Of a DNA stretch of 64,000 bases, positions 10,300 through 22,717 are shown piece by piece; positions within the stretch are counted from its first letter, which is position 1; every line of letters starts with the position of its first letter. The stretch is from Chloranthus sessilifolius (taxonomy: Eukaryota; Streptophyta; Magnoliopsida; Chloranthales; Chloranthaceae): NCBI GenBank assembly GCA_021018995.1, contig CM037591.1:3168001-3232000 (forward strand). The letters run 5' to 3'. The position numbers and the translations under genes are program-made. The notes below the pieces were generated by a model. The model had not been told where the DNA came from. It worked only from the letters and a program-made list of their open reading frames with translations, and searched no databases.

Positions 10300-10720
10300 G
10301 CTTAGTGTTGTGAATGAGAAATTCTCAATGCTTTGGCATAGGAGATTGAGACACATCTCTATAGAGTGTAGAGTCTACAACCTACACAACCAAGGGAGTT
10401 CTGTTGTTTGGGTGGAATAAATAAAGGGTAAGCATACCAACAAAGCCTAAAAACGTTCCACAAGGAGTTCTAAATATTGGAAATTCTAGACACTTGATAA
10501 TTGTGGACCATTTAAAGCTCTATATTTGAATGATAAAAGATACTTCTCTCATTTATAGATGATAACACACGATTTATGTATCTCTATATGCTTTATGATA
10601 ATAGTGAGGCATTAAAAGCCTTCAAAACTTGTAGTGATAGAGAAACAAAAGGAAAAAGAAACTAAGATCATGAGATCGCATAGAGTATATTATAGAAGGT
10701 GCGCGGGTACAAGATAAAAG
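10300..10720 (+). pseudogene. Ty1/copia pre-integrase and integrase relic
   Basis: A single frame read through several stops gives NEKFSMLWHRRLRHIS, IKGKHTNKA, then DNCGPFKALYLNDKRYFSHL. This matches the GAG-pre-integrase LWHRRLGHIS motif and the start of the integrase core (DICGPF...G.KYF) of Ty1/copia polyproteins. The next part, around 10620-10700, is compatible with the run up to the SDRGGEY region in another frame. Stops are frequent, so it is an old, inactive piece; no LTR was found around it. Confidence 0.8.
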
Positions 10721-10791
10721 GCTTGGTCAAGTGTGAAGATGTGGGATCACGTTTGGAAAACAACCACTTAGAGTGTAAAAGGCTAGAGGTT

Positions 10792-11143
10792 TAGGCTGTG
10801 TTTGGCATAACTCTCTGCTAGCTCCTTGTCAAAGTAGGGTTTACCTGCTTTAGCAGATTCTCTTACTCTTTGCTAAACCCCTGCTACCTGCTTTAGCAGG
10901 TCCCCTTCTGATTGCTAACTCCTTGCAAAGTAGGATTTACTTGCTCCAACAGTTCTCCTCTACTCACTCCTTACAAAACAGATTTTGTTTGCTCTGATGG
11001 GGAGTTAGCAGAGAGTACAAAGGTCTGCTAGAGCAGGTAAATCCTCCTTCTTAGGGAGTTAGCAAGGAGAAGGGGGCATGCTAAAGTAAGTATATCCGGC
11101 TCTAGCAAGGAGCTGCAAAAGAGTTATGTCAAACGCAACCCTA
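10792..11143. mobile_element. foldback MITE with GTGTTTGG terminus (Tourist-like)
   Basis: The left end TTAGGCTGTGTTTGGCATAA pairs with the right end TTATGTCAAACGCAACCCTA over at least 35 bp with few mismatches. The interior repeats CTAACTCCTTGC/GCAAGGAG and TTTAGCAG in opposite orientations, so most of the element can fold. The flanking TTA on the left and CTA on the right, and the GGxxxxGTTTGG terminus, suggest a PIF/Harbinger Tourist-like MITE. The superfamily is inferred. Confidence 0.72.
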
Positions 11144-11269
11144 GTCTCTCTCCCGTTCATCCCTCCTAGTACCTATGGCCTTTGTCATTTAAGAAGATGT
11201 TAGGATTTATATTCAAAGTGGCTTTATTTAAAATGATATTGATCTTAAATTTTAGGATGTTATCATTTT

Positions 11270-11735
11270 AAAATAATGGCTCCTGTTTAGCATTTAAATA
11301 CAAATTTGGTGTTTAAATGTTCTTACACTATTAAACTAAAGTTTCAATATTATAACATTAAAATGTGGTTTACTAGTATGCCATGTGGCACACATTTGTG
11401 ACCAATCTAAATTGCTCAAATGAAAACATGTCTCGGTCAAAGAATCATGCCTATAAGTGGATGTGAACGATCTGATTGGTAAACTTTAATAGCGACGAAG
11501 TAATAAGTAATAATAATGGTTAGCCTTGTAGTGCACAAATTGAATGGTTCAAATCTCCCAAAAAGTTTGTTGGGACACATTGCCCCTCAAACTATGATCT
11601 ATCACTTTGAATTACTCACATCTTAAATCATTAATAGTGTAAGATCACGCTTTGAATTTCTCACATCTTAAATCATTAATAATGCAAGATCATTTAAAGA
11701 TCATTTCTGTGTTTAAATGAAGGTCAGGAGAGTTA
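11270..11735. mobile_element. long-TIR MITE (ATGGCTCCTGA family), copy 3
   Basis: It starts AAAATAATGGCTCCTG and ends near GAAGGTCAGGAGAGTTAG. Inner words ATGCCATGTGGCACAC, GACCAATCTAAATTG and CCTATAAGTGGATGTGAAC are shared with the copy at 3470. A local duplication of TCACATCTTAAATCATTAAT occurs near 11606-11680. Confidence 0.75.
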
Positions 11736-12023
11736 GCAAGGAGAGTGAGCTGCTCAATTATAGGAGGGTCTTGTTATAGAGTGATTTTGGAGAAAGATGA
11801 AGTGTAGTCCGAAGCAGGGTTACCTAATTCCCTAGGTGACAGTGCGAATTGTGAACCCAGTTCGAGTGAACCGGTTCACAATGTAGTTCGGACCTGTTCG
11901 TTGAAGATGAGTGAACCAGACTTCTCAGAGAGGATTCGAACCCCGGCATCCTAACTAGGATAACTCATTGATTACCGATGCGTCATTTCTCCTGCAGTAA
12001 AATTTACACACATTTTATTATAT

Positions 12024-12881
12024 GGCAAAAGGGAAAATGCGCTTGGGTGTAGAGATATCTCTATGTCAATTGACATGGGCACGACACGTAGCACCTTTTT
12101 TGTGAAGTGATGGGCATGGGGCCCACTTTACTAATTAGGGTTAAACTTTTAAAATATTTTAAAAGTTATATTTCTATTCACCTATCATTCTCGACTTTTT
12201 TAGAAGTCTTTTTAAAGTTTCTTTCTTTTCTCTCTCTTCTCTCTTTTTCTAAGAAAATATCATACTTATTTTTTTAGGTATATTTTATTTAAAAAATGTG
12301 AGCGCCCGATAGCGAAGCGCTGACACCCCGATAGCGAGGCATTGGCCCCTCGGCAGTAAAGCGCTAGTAGCCTGGCGCCGAGGTGCCAGCGTCGGAGTGT
12401 CGGCACGTCTTTATCAAGGTTCCGATGCTTCGCTAAAATAAAATTTAAAAGAAAAATTGGGTGTCGGCGCCTCGTTTCAAAGGAGCCGACGCCGACACCT
12501 CGATATAGACCTGTGCCAGCGCTTTTTCGTCAAGGTGCCAGCTCCTCATTATCGAGGGCGTCGGTGCCTCATTTTTGAGGTGTCGGTGCTTCACTGTCGA
12601 GGTATTAGCGCTTCACTTCCGGGCGAACACATTTTTTGAATAAAATATATTTTTAAAAGTAAGTCTGACACTTTCTTGGAAAAATGGAGAGAAGAGACTT
12701 TAAAAAAATCAAGAATGATGGTTGGAAGGGTATTTAACTTTTAAAATATTTTAAAGTGTAACCCTAGTTAGTAAAGTGAGCCCTATGTCACCTATCACTT
12801 CACAAAAAGAGTGCTACTTGTCGTACTCATATCAATTGGTATAGAGATATGTTTACATTCGGGCGCATATTCCCAACCCTC
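12024..12881. mobile_element. Mutator-like foldback element with 9-bp TSD
   Basis: The element is 858 bp and bounded by the perfect 9-bp direct repeat ttattatat at 12015-12023 and 12882-12890. Its terminal inverted repeats run about 270 bp: left GGGAAAATGCGCTTGGGTG...TATCTCTAT...AATTGACATG pairs with right CATATCAATTGG...ATAGAGATATG...GGGCGCATATTCCC. Nine-base duplications and very long TIRs are typical of Mutator-like elements. The interior is not coding; it holds the GC-rich repeat at 12301-12630. The ACTTTACTAATTAGGGTTAA stretch and its complement lie inside the TIRs. Confidence 0.85.
12301..12630. repeat. GC-rich degenerate minisatellite inside the foldback element
   Basis: A 20-24-bp unit with the consensus words GGTGTCGGCGCTTCGCTATC and its variants (GTGTCGGTGCTTCACTGTC, GCGCCCGATAGCGAAGCGC) is repeated on both strands. 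It is far richer in GC and CpG than the surrounding DNA. Short open frames here are by-products of the repeat. Confidence 0.75.
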
Positions 12882-13189
12882 TTATTATATATACTATTTA
12901 TAACTAAAGTTTATTGGAATATTTTTTGTTTTTATTTAAGACTCATCCTACCATAGGGAACTTAATTGATTTGGATTTAACGAATTGCGAGTTCGTATAT
13001 GAGTGAGCCAACAAATCAGGTAACATTGGTATGGAGCTTAGACTTTTACATTTTGATTTTAATCTAAAAAGCTTTTTCCGATAGAAATTGCAAATATTTT
13101 TCTTGAATTTCTAAAACACTTCGTTACACTCCCAATAATGCAAGCTTTGCAAATGACGATACCATCATGTCTTGGGCTTTCGCAAATGT

Positions 13190-13545
13190 ATATACAGGGA
13201 CGTACATATAGCACATAAAATATTCTTTGATTGTCACGTGGAGCATAGGTGGATGATTTAGATTAATTTAAAAAAAAAAAAAAAAAATTTAAAAAAAATT
13301 GAAAGTATAAGCTAATGTTTGACTAGTTTCAATGATTTATATTTCACAGCTTAAAAAACACATGGTGGAGATAAATTTTCAAAATTTTCAATTTTTTTTA
13401 TAAAAGAATTATCTAAACAATGCACTCGAGGTCTATATAGCATTAAACAATCTTTTGGATGCCACGTGAACCTCCACCTGAAATCTTAGAGGACAGTGAC
13501 CATCCTCCCATGAAGGACGGACACCTTTTCCATACATATATATAA
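13190..13545 (-). repeat. single inverted copy of the GGACGGTCACCGTCC repeat
   Basis: Read on the minus strand it has GGAAAAGGTGTCCGTCC, GGATGGTCACTGTCC, GGATGCCACGTG and CCACGTGACAATC-type words in the order seen in the three tandem units at 37046-38150. It shows that the repeat also exists as a single dispersed copy. Confidence 0.7.
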
Positions 13546-13633
13546 TGAAATGCACGATTGAGCGCTCCGTTAAAGGGGTTTTAAATGTTCCCTAAACATG
13601 TTTGTTGGGCCTTCAAATGTCCACTACCAACTA

Positions 13634-14021
13634 CGGGTCCAAATAAAAATTGAAACCTGAAAACCAAGCCTTCTGAACCAAACCAAAACCTACTGGAAAC
13701 CGACACGGAACCAAACCAATTCGGTCTGGTTCTGTTTTGATTTTGGTAACTAAAAATCACTTGGATAGGCTGAGAAAATCGACAAAACAAAAGAAAATTG
13801 AAAATTTGAAAATTTGAAGAAAATTAAAAAATTATATGTAGAAAAACCGAAAACCAAACCGACTGAAACTAAAATCGAATTGGTTCGATTCGGTTTTGGT
13901 GGGGTGAAAAGTTCAGTTAATCAAAACCGAAATGTTTTATTTAGGATTCAGATTTGCAGAAACCGACCTAAGAATCGAAATTTTGGTTTCAGTTCGGTTA
14001 ACCAAATCTGCACCCCTTACC
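13634..14021. mobile_element. AACCGAAACC-rich hAT-type MITE
   Basis: It opens near TACGGGTCCAAATAAAAATT and closes with CAAATCTGCACCCCTTA, with CCAAACCGACTGAAAC and TTCGGTTTTGGT words in opposite orientations. It resembles the element at 3028. Flanks ctaccaac and cccacaat match in only 5 of 8 positions, so the TSD is decayed or the left end is misplaced. Confidence 0.6.
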
Positions 14022-14089
14022 CACAATAAGCTTGGGTTTTAAATGTCCCTCACATTCACTTTAGGGCTTTTAGGAATAATTGCTCTTAG

Positions 14090-14253
14090 GGTTGTGCATT
14101 TTTTGGGTCGAATTGTCGGTTTTGGTCCGATTTGGAAGAATGCCGGTTTGGGTTTTGTTTGGCAAAAAGAAAAATCGAAAAGTTCGATTTGATTTTGGTT
14201 CGTGACCTTCCCAATCCAAAACCGACCTAACCGAACCGATTTTAATTTGTAAG

Positions 14254-14300
<47 letters not shown>
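14090..14300. repeat. truncated TTGTGCATTTTTTGG MITE ending in (TA)n
   Basis: The left end TAGGGTTGTGCATTTTTTGG matches the starts of the elements at 15455 and 44968. After CCGACCTAACCGAACCG the block runs into a (TA)n tract at about 14259-14298, the position at which the full-length copies also carry a (TA)n run. The right half is missing. Confidence 0.65.
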
Positions 14301-14305
<5 letters not shown>

Positions 14306-14329
14306 TTTGTTATCTGTTTAGGGATGTGT

Positions 14330-14465
14330 GCCATGTGGAATTAATATCTGAGCGTCTGATAAGCACACCATGATCTTAAGATGTATAGTGACTAAGATTG
14401 GAACAAAAAAAATCTTTATTGCCTTATTTAAATCAGTCAATAGTTTTTGAAAAACTTTGTGGTCC
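14330..14465. repeat. dispersed CAGTCAATAG repeat, copy
   Basis: It has the order GTGTGCCATGTGGAA, ATGATCTTAAGATGTATAG, GATTGGAACAAAAAAAATC, then AAATCAGTCAATAG. The same order of words occurs at 36040, 38545, 42590 (partly) and 49965. No ends with TSD were found. Confidence 0.55.
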
Positions 14466-14809
14466 TGACTTTGAAAACTAGTGAGAATAGTAATACCATT
14501 TTGATATTATGTTGTGATATATCTAATACATATCGCCTGATATAGGCTGATATTGTCCGATGTTTTACTGATTTAAGCCGATACTTGACCCATATCAGCA
14601 TTTTGGCCGATATAACTGATATAACCTATATTTAAAAGCATGCAATTAACAATTTTCTCTCGTAAAAACGTTTCTAGCAAATGGAAGGTTCTCTTCATGA
14701 AGCAGAGGTACCGAATATAAAATTCTCAAGCTATTGACAATTACTAGAAGTATTCAATGGTTGGCGGCTCAATGGTCTAAGCTAGTAATCATTTAATATG
14801 GTGGAGATC

Positions 14810-15043
14810 CAAGGTGTCAAATTCAATTTTGGTATCTGGTATCAGTCGATGGAGGGCTGATATGAATTGGATGCTGATACATATCGACATATTTAAAAAA
14901 ATGTATAAAGGTATCGACCAATACCAATATCGTACCGGCCGATATCCGATACTTGACTTGGATGCCGATATGTATCAACACTGATAAGTATTGATTTGTC
15001 GAAAATTCGATATGTAACGGTATTGACCGACATTTGATACCAG
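14810..15043. mobile_element. CGATAC-type hAT MITE
   Basis: The 234-bp element starts CAAGGTGTCAAATT and ends ACATTTGATACCAG, flanked by tggagatc (14802-14809) and tggaggatc (15044-15052), an 8-bp duplication with one inserted base. The interior contains TACCGGCCGATATCCGATAC and many GATA/TATC words. A less well defined block of the same kind precedes it at about 14500-14640. Confidence 0.7.
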
Positions 15044-15454
15044 TGGAGGATCGACATGTTGAAAGAGAATGAGACGGGCACGCCACTCTTTATTCCCACC
15101 AGCTCAAAAGAAATAAAGCAGTGGGCAAATGACAAAAATTGGCCTGCGCTTAAAATTCTATTCTTTGCACCCATGAAGATAATTTTGCTAAGTAATGGAT
15201 GCTTTTGATCTACATTAGCCAAGTAAGGGAAATTCTGGAATTATTAATTTTAAGGTACCTCTAAAAGCGCTCAAAAGTGCTCACGTCCTAAATCCTTTCA
15301 AAATCATTGATTTTTTCGAATCAGGTAATGGAGATCGATTTTCACCTCCATCTACCATACAATATATCTTCAAATCATGGCGTGTCTATCAGTGTGTGAT
15401 AACACGTGTCACATATTCAAAAAAATAACTCTAAAATTATGTTTAGCTGTAATT

Positions 15455-15549
15455 TAGGATTGTGCATTTTTTAGATTGAACTGACCAAACAAATCCAAAC
15501 CGCCGAGTTTGGTCCAATTTGGACGACTACTGGATATATATGTTTGTAA

Positions 15550-15595
<46 letters not shown>

Positions 15596-15900
15596 GGGGG
15601 TTTTGATTTATTTTAAAGGGCATTTAAGTAAAATACATATTTTTATATAAAACCCTGCTCTTGTCTTTAGCTTATTCCTAAATCCTAAAGTGGTAAAATG
15701 GAACTTATAGGAAAATCGGTTGAGAAGGTGAGAAAATTTTAATATGCAAGTAGAACTTATAGGAAAATCGAAACTGACTGAATCAAATCGAACTGAATCG
15801 AATTGATTTGGTTTGGTTTGAAAATTTAGAAACTGATTATAACCGATTTGGCATGTACTTTTGGTCTAAAATCAACCAAACTGAATTGAATACACTCCTA
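15455..15900. mobile_element. hAT-type MITE (TAGGRYTGTGCATTTTTT), copy 1
   Basis: The 446-bp element starts TAGGATTGTGCATTTTTT and ends GAATACACTCCTA. Flanks ctgtaatt (15447-15454) and ctttgatt (15901-15908) agree in 6 of 8 bases. It contains a (TA)n tract at 15551-15591 followed by a G run. It is collinear with the element at 44968-45479 (shared AAGGGCATTTAAGT, TTTTTATATAAAACCC and AGAACTTATAGGAAAA). Confidence 0.78.
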
Positions 15901-16190
15901 CTTTGATTGTGTTATATGATTTAAGCATCATGATCAAAAGATCTATTGTGTAGAAGATAATGGTAAAAAATAATCTCCATCATATGATTAAGGAATCAAT
16001 AGCTTCGAAGGGGTATCGGATGTGGACGCTTTCAAAGAAGCGTTGGCGCGTTTACATGTACCCTTATTTTTATTGTGACTGGTAAAACGGCACGACAGAT
16101 CTTTAGATCGCCGCCTTTAAATCTGACAGCTCATAGCAGATGATTTCAATTAAATTATCAAAATTTAGTTATTATATAAAGGAATAAGTT

Positions 16191-17933
16191 TGACACAATC
16201 CGAAACTATATCTCATCTCGATGGTCTAAATTTCGAGTTATGACCCGCACGCATCCCAAATACGCTAATTGAACATATATATAATCAAAGTTCTCGCACT
16301 AATATGGTTCTATGAAAAAATGCGATAAAATTAAAGGTAGTCATAAATAGCTAAATAAATGCGATAAAATTAAGGTAAACCACTAATAAAAGAAAAGTAA
16401 AAGTCAAAGACAAATTCGATACATGAAATTATAGAGTCAATAATAATAGTATTAAACAAAACTCAGTACCAAGTCTACAACTGTCAATAATCGGTGTTTG
16501 GATCAAAATCAGCATTGAAGTCTTCCTGGTAACTAGTAGCGTCGCCCTCCCAAGGCTGTTAGTACTCATCGTCCACGGGGTCAACAAAATCAATGCCACT
16601 AGGATTAAAATAGCTAGCGTCTATTTTGTCGATATAATCACCTGCAGCTGTTAGACCTTCGTGGGATAAGTTTACTCAGTCACGTAAACTCAATAAAAAC
16701 ATCATCAATCCACCACATTCTACTCAAGTGCTTTGTGGGTGTATCACGTGAGTGATAACAATAATATAGCAAAACAATTGAAATAAGGAAATAATAAATT
16801 CCTTCGTATCATAGGGTTCATATTATACCATGATCTAGACATACTCATATCTTAACGTACCTCACCATATCTCATAAAATACTCATAAATCCTAAATAAC
16901 TTATGTCAGAGTCACTGCTCCACCCTACCATATGAGTGTCACTATAGTATCTTACCACCATAATATAACACCTTCTATAACATATTCATACATCTCATCC
17001 AGCCTAATGGGGAGGCATGGTCAAACGTAACTCATAACATACTCATACTGTTTCTCAGAAACTCTTCTTGGTTGTAAGACGTTACCCTTGCGATGACTAT
17101 GCAAGGAATGACACGTACAAACTCAAGTTTTTAATCTTTTATTGGCCAACACAGCAGTATTTTATTATTGTACTCATAACTTATCTTATTGTAACATACT
17201 CATATCATAACATACTCTTATAGCTTAATTTTATGACGAGCTATAGTGGGATAATTTCACTAAATCATACTTTTCAAAGAAATGATTCCGTAGTAATCTG
17301 AATATACTTCGAGTGACAGTAAAGAGACTTCACTACTATAGAGATTTCATATTATCATAGAGGAGTTGCATCCATACATGGACGCCTACATTTTGAGTTT
17401 CACGTGACCGTAAAGAGATCTCACTACAGGTAAGGCCTAAGGGTCAAATCTTATATTATAACTCATATTTTATCCTATCATATTAAAATTTGGGGTGTAG
17501 GGTCACTATATATACTACCTATATGAGGTTACACTGAATTCACACTAACCCTACTTGTCATGATGTCTTATACAATCATGAGTTGTAAGACATGAGAATA
17601 TGATATATTCTTTACTTCGATACCATCTTAGTGAATCACCACACCGAAGTATAGGTATGACCTCATACACTCGTGTACATATAACCTAACTTGTCAATAA
17701 CTTATATAACATGATCAAGATGGAAGCATAAAATTATAACACTACAGAAAAGATTTACATCCAGATTTCGTTATGTTTATGCATATATTTATTTACATAT
17801 CATTTCAATACAAATATAGAATAAGATAGTTATTAGTGTGATTTCAATAACGTGAAGATCAAAGTTTGATTTTCACGAGGGCATTGAATTTCTAACTCTT
17901 CGTGTTATCGAAAAGTCGCGATGAAGCGACAAA

Positions 17934-17986
<53 letters not shown>

Positions 17987-18943
17987 TACTATAATTGAAT
18001 AATTAAATTAGAGGGTATTTAATTTATAAGTTAAGATTTATCATAATCATCAATCGAAAGATATTAAGTAAGATATATAATATGCACAGATATTTTTTGT
18101 CATGAAAATAAAAAAATAATATTAAATTTATGTAATTTTAGATCATTCAAAATTGATCCTGACTTACCCCTCTAATTTGACCTTTAATACATCGGATTCG
18201 TGAAATGACTATTTCACATAAAGTTGTGAAGCTTGAAGTATTCTTTCCAATGCTTCAAGAATCACGTCAATCCGATGTCGAAATAAAAGTTATGGCCAAA
18301 ATATGGAGTCTAATATGTTGATGGTCGCGACTTCGTGGTCGCGATTTCAGACCTGAAAGTTTATGATGGTGCAATCTCAATATATTTTAGCATGAATTTC
18401 TATCTACTAACCCTTTTAAAATGTGTCATTGGATCCTATTTCATGACAATAATCAATGTCTTTTATACAAGGTTTTATAGGTTCATCATCGCATCAATCT
18501 TATAGATTCGAAATAAGATAAAAAAATAAAATAAAATAAAATAATAATTGGGGTTAGTCATATTCTTCTTTTAAATAAAATAAAAATATAATTAAAATTT
18601 TAGGGCCTAATAGAAAAGAAAAAATTAATAACCAAACAAATGGATTGTTTGACAAGAGAAACAAAATATAAAATCACTTACAAATTATATAACTTTAATA
18701 GAAAAATAAAATACTAAATATACAGATTTATGATACTTAAAGATATTCATGTTTATTTAATATGTAGATTTAAGAGGAAGATAAAATATTAAATATGTAG
18801 ATTTATCATACTTAAAGAAATTTATGTTTAATTAATATATAGAATTAAGAGGAATATAAAATATTAAATATGCAAACCTAATAGAAAGTAAAATATTAAA
18901 TATATATACATATATCTAAAATAAAATAAAATAGTAAATATAA

Positions 18944-19004
<61 letters not shown>

Positions 19005-19684
19005 ATAGACAGACCTAATAGAAAAATAAAACGTTAAATATCTAAATAAATGGATTATTTGCAAAGAGAAACAAAAATAAATCGACCTGCAAAATATATA
19101 ATTTTAAGGGAGAGCATAATGTTAAACATGTAGATCTATTAATTTATGAGATATTAAGGTTTAAATAAGATTTTTAAATCCGTCGATACGCGATTGAACG
19201 CATCTTACGCGATGGAATTGAGAATAATAAGATGGATTGATGGGTACCGATATTTTGAAGCGTGATCGATAAATCCACAACGATTAGGGTTGAAGAGATT
19301 GACGTTCAACGCAATAGCCCGTCTGAGATTTCTTCTTCTTCTTCCTCCTTGATTTTGATGATGAAAATAAATTACGACGGTTCTTATAGAAGAGCATACG
19401 AAATTTTTTAGGGAAGAGATTAGGGAGTTTTAGAAATGATGGATATAGAAGAAAAATTGTGACAGCTAGAGTTTCTTAAGAGAAGAAAAAAATAAGAGAT
19501 GACTAGGATTTCTTAAAAAATTAGAATAAAAAAAGAAGAAAAGTGAAAGAGATTTACGTAATTTAAATTTAAATAGGTTTTCATAAAATAGGGTTGGTTC
19601 CGGTGTGGAACATTAACATTATGCATAGTAAAAAATGACATCTAACACCATTAAAATAAAGTTAAAAAATTTGGGTTGTTACAG
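16191..19684 (-). mobile_element. long LTR-like block (TGTAACAACCC family), minus strand
   Basis: Its right end GGGTTGTTACA (19674-19684) is the reverse complement of a TGTAACAACCC start. Its left end TGACACAATCC corresponds to the TGTCACGACTC found when the block at 52063-56902 is read on its minus strand. The two blocks share long collinear segments in opposite orientation: for example TTTCATATTATCATAGAGG and GTTTCACGTGACCG at 17340-17420 match the complement of 55620-55710. No coding frame with a known domain is present. It holds (TA)n tracts at 17938-17980 and 18945-19001. Most likely a degenerate long LTR or LARD-type element; no TSD was found. Confidence 0.6.
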
Positions 19685-19757
19685 ATTTAAAGCAGTCCAA
19701 GGGTCAAACGTATGCACACTCATAAAAATGGTAGGCGCCAAGTGTAAGGGTTGCATG

Positions 19758-19973
19758 CAAGGATCAAAATTTCGGCCAAAATGAGCAAAATTTCGGCCAA
19801 AATTATCGGTTTCGGTCCCCACCGAAATGATAACTACGGACCGAAATTTCAGTCATTTTTGTATGGGACCAAAAATTTTGTCCGAAATTTCGACCAAATT
19901 TTTGGTTTTCGGCCGAAATTTCTGTTCAAATCTTCAGTTTCGGCCAAGCTCGAAACCGAAAATTTGATCCTTA
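19758..19973. mobile_element. hAT-type MITE (CAAGGATCAAAATTTCGG family)
   Basis: The 216-bp element starts CAAGGATCAAAATTTCGG and ends CCGAAAATTTGATCCTTA. It has a perfect 8-bp TSD gttgcatg at 19750-19757 and 19974-19981. The interior is largely ATTTCGG/CCGAAAT in both orientations. It lies about 400 bp upstream of the FSP1-like start codon. Confidence 0.9.
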
Positions 19974-20371
19974 GTTGCATGTAAGGGGTAGATTGGGTTA
20001 GAAGAGGGGTAGATTGGGTTAAAAGAGGGTATGTTGTTCCGAAATATTGGAAACACAGAATTGACAGAAATTTGGGGTGGTAAGAAGATAATCAGTGTGC
20101 GGGTAGCAAAAGTAAGTGTGCAAATAGAAGTGATCAGTGGGAATAAAAAATGGTGCGCTCGTAGCGCCTCTTGTTTTTTTTTTGATGAAAAAACCCCCTC
20201 GTTTTTCTAACCCACGAGCTCAAATCACTCTTTTTCTCTTCCCATATTAGGCAGAAATTTATTGACTTCTACTCCAGTTTCCCCTTACAAGTCCATTAAT
20301 ACCCATTGATTCTTTAGTTTTGCTATTGATTTTTCTGCAATTATAGAGTATAATATATAATCTTCAAGGCC

Positions 20372-22664
20372 ATGGAAGGATCCAATGAGAAAAGAAGGGT
20401 GGTGGTTGTTGGTGGAGGTGTTGCAGGGGCACTCCTCGTCAAATCTATCCAATTTGAGGGTGATGTTGTACTCATTGATCCGTAAGCTTTTACAAATCTC
20501 TTTTTCTCTTTCTAGTTCTTTTTTATTTCATGTTAATTTCTCTATATTGTTCCTGTCTCTTGTTGATGTAATGATTGAAATTTTTATATGTTAAGCATAT
20601 GGGTTTTTTCTTTTTTTTTTTTTGTTATTTTTTTGTTATTTTTTTATTAATTGGGTAGGTGTATATTCCTTGCAAATCCCTTAATTTTTATATAAACTGA
20701 GGTTATTTTGTCAGTTTTTTTTTTTTTAATTGAAATTTTTTAGCTTAGTTTATATTTTATTTGATTAGTGTTATATTGCATTTGTGTATATTTATTTTAA
20801 ATTTGGTGAACAAATAACTACTTTCATATCATCCCCTAATTTTTCCAAGTGGTTTAGTTATTTAATTTCCATCTCAAAAGGAGAAATTAAAAATTAAACG
20901 AATTAAATCCAACACAATAACTGTAATGATTTGTAATAAATAGATTGTGATCATGAAAAAGTTAAACTTGCAAATCCCTTAATTTTCATTTGAACTAAAG
21001 CGTGTTTTTGGGTATTTGTTTTTAAATTGCAATTTTGTTAGTATATATGATTTTTATCTTAGTAGCTTTTTGCTAGATTATATGTAATATTTTAATTTAG
21101 TGAAAATTAAATTAAAATATTAAAGGGTGTACTTTGATAGCATCCCATTTTTTTCCATGTAGCAAAATAAGATTTAATCAAGTAAATCACAGTTTATATT
21201 TTCAAGATTACAATATTTTTAGTATATATATATATAATTAATTTGCTATCAAATTACAAAACTCGGCCGAATTTGTAACCTTAGTTGAGTCACGGAATCT
21301 TCCGAAAACTGGCAAATTTACAGGTAAATTGTATATTTTCGTAATGAGCTGACAGTTACATAAACTGGACCTGCTTTAGGGTCCAGTCCAATTGACTTGA
21401 TAAGTTCCCGTGTCAACTCTATGAATGTGTAAAATTTCTTTTTTCATTTTTTGTCATTTAAAAAAAAAAAATTTAAAGTTCCCCTAAAAAAATTTCACTT
21501 TTCTTTTCGCATTTTTTCCTAAATTTGTATAATTATTCAATTATTTGATATTTTCCCTCATTAGCTTCGTATGTTGTTTCGCAGGAAGGAGTATTTTGAG
21601 ATATCATGGGCTGACCTTCGATCGACGGTGGAGCCTTCATTTGCTGAGAGGTCATTGATTAACCACACTGACTACTTCACAAACGGAAGGCTTGTTACAT
21701 CTCCAGCGATCAATGTTACCAATACTGAAGTGTTGACTGCAGAGGGCCGTTCGATCCCGTATGATTATCTAGTAATAGCCACTGGTCACACAGATTCTGT
21801 TCCAAAGACGAGAGCTGAGAGGCTCAAGCAATTCCAATCAGGTACATATGGCATATATCCTGTTATTTTATTGGATCTTGGACATGGCATTGTCGTCTAA
21901 TTATGAAGTGGGTGGCGATGGGAGGTAGTTCTCTTTTAGAATACATTGGTACTTTTTCCGTTGATAAGTCACTTCCGTCTCTGTTCGTTCATTAATCAGG
22001 TGGCTATGGAGAGACACAACTGAAGATTTACATTGGATGTTTTCTCATATGTGTTTTTCCTCTCTTTGTTTTTTCTTTTTTTTGTAAAAATCATTTTTAA
22101 GTAGAATGCTAGAATGATTGCATTGAATTACAAATCGGGAAAAAAAAAATTATATATCGGTTGAGTATGCCTAGATCCAACATGTATGACTCTGGAGATG
22201 CATTGCTATGGGCTCTTGTAGCACATGGAAGGAAATACCTAATCCATGATTTTAAAACTTGGCGAGCCGACTCAAAACTCAGGTTAGTTGACTCGACCAA
22301 GGATCAAAATTTCGGGTAAAATTTCGGTTTCGGGCTTGACCGAAACCAAAAATTTGAACCGAAATTTCGGCCGATAATTTGGATCCTATACAAATTTGGA
22401 TCGAAATTTCGGTCCAAATTATCATTTCGGTGGGGACCGAAACCGATAATTTGAACTGAAATTTCAGTCATTTTGGCCGAAATTTTGATCCTTGGACTCA
22501 ACTCAACCAAGTTTCGAGTTGACTTGCTTGGGAATACTCGGGCAGCTATTTTAGGATGAAAACTTTGTCGACTCGACTCGGAAAATCGATTGAGTTTTTC
22601 GACTCAGTGAGTCAACTCATAGTCAACTCGGAAAATAGATAAGCTAGATTTCCTCCCAATCTAG

Positions 22665-22717
<53 letters not shown>

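Noticed and set aside
11930-12000. Minus-strand GGTTCGAATCC (tRNA B-box-like) near 11937-11947; A/B-box-like words also at 9118 and 14767
   Set aside because: No cloverleaf, no correct A-box spacing and no bounded SINE could be drawn.
12457-12639. 60-codon frame in GC-rich DNA
   Set aside because: It lies in the minisatellite core of the foldback element.
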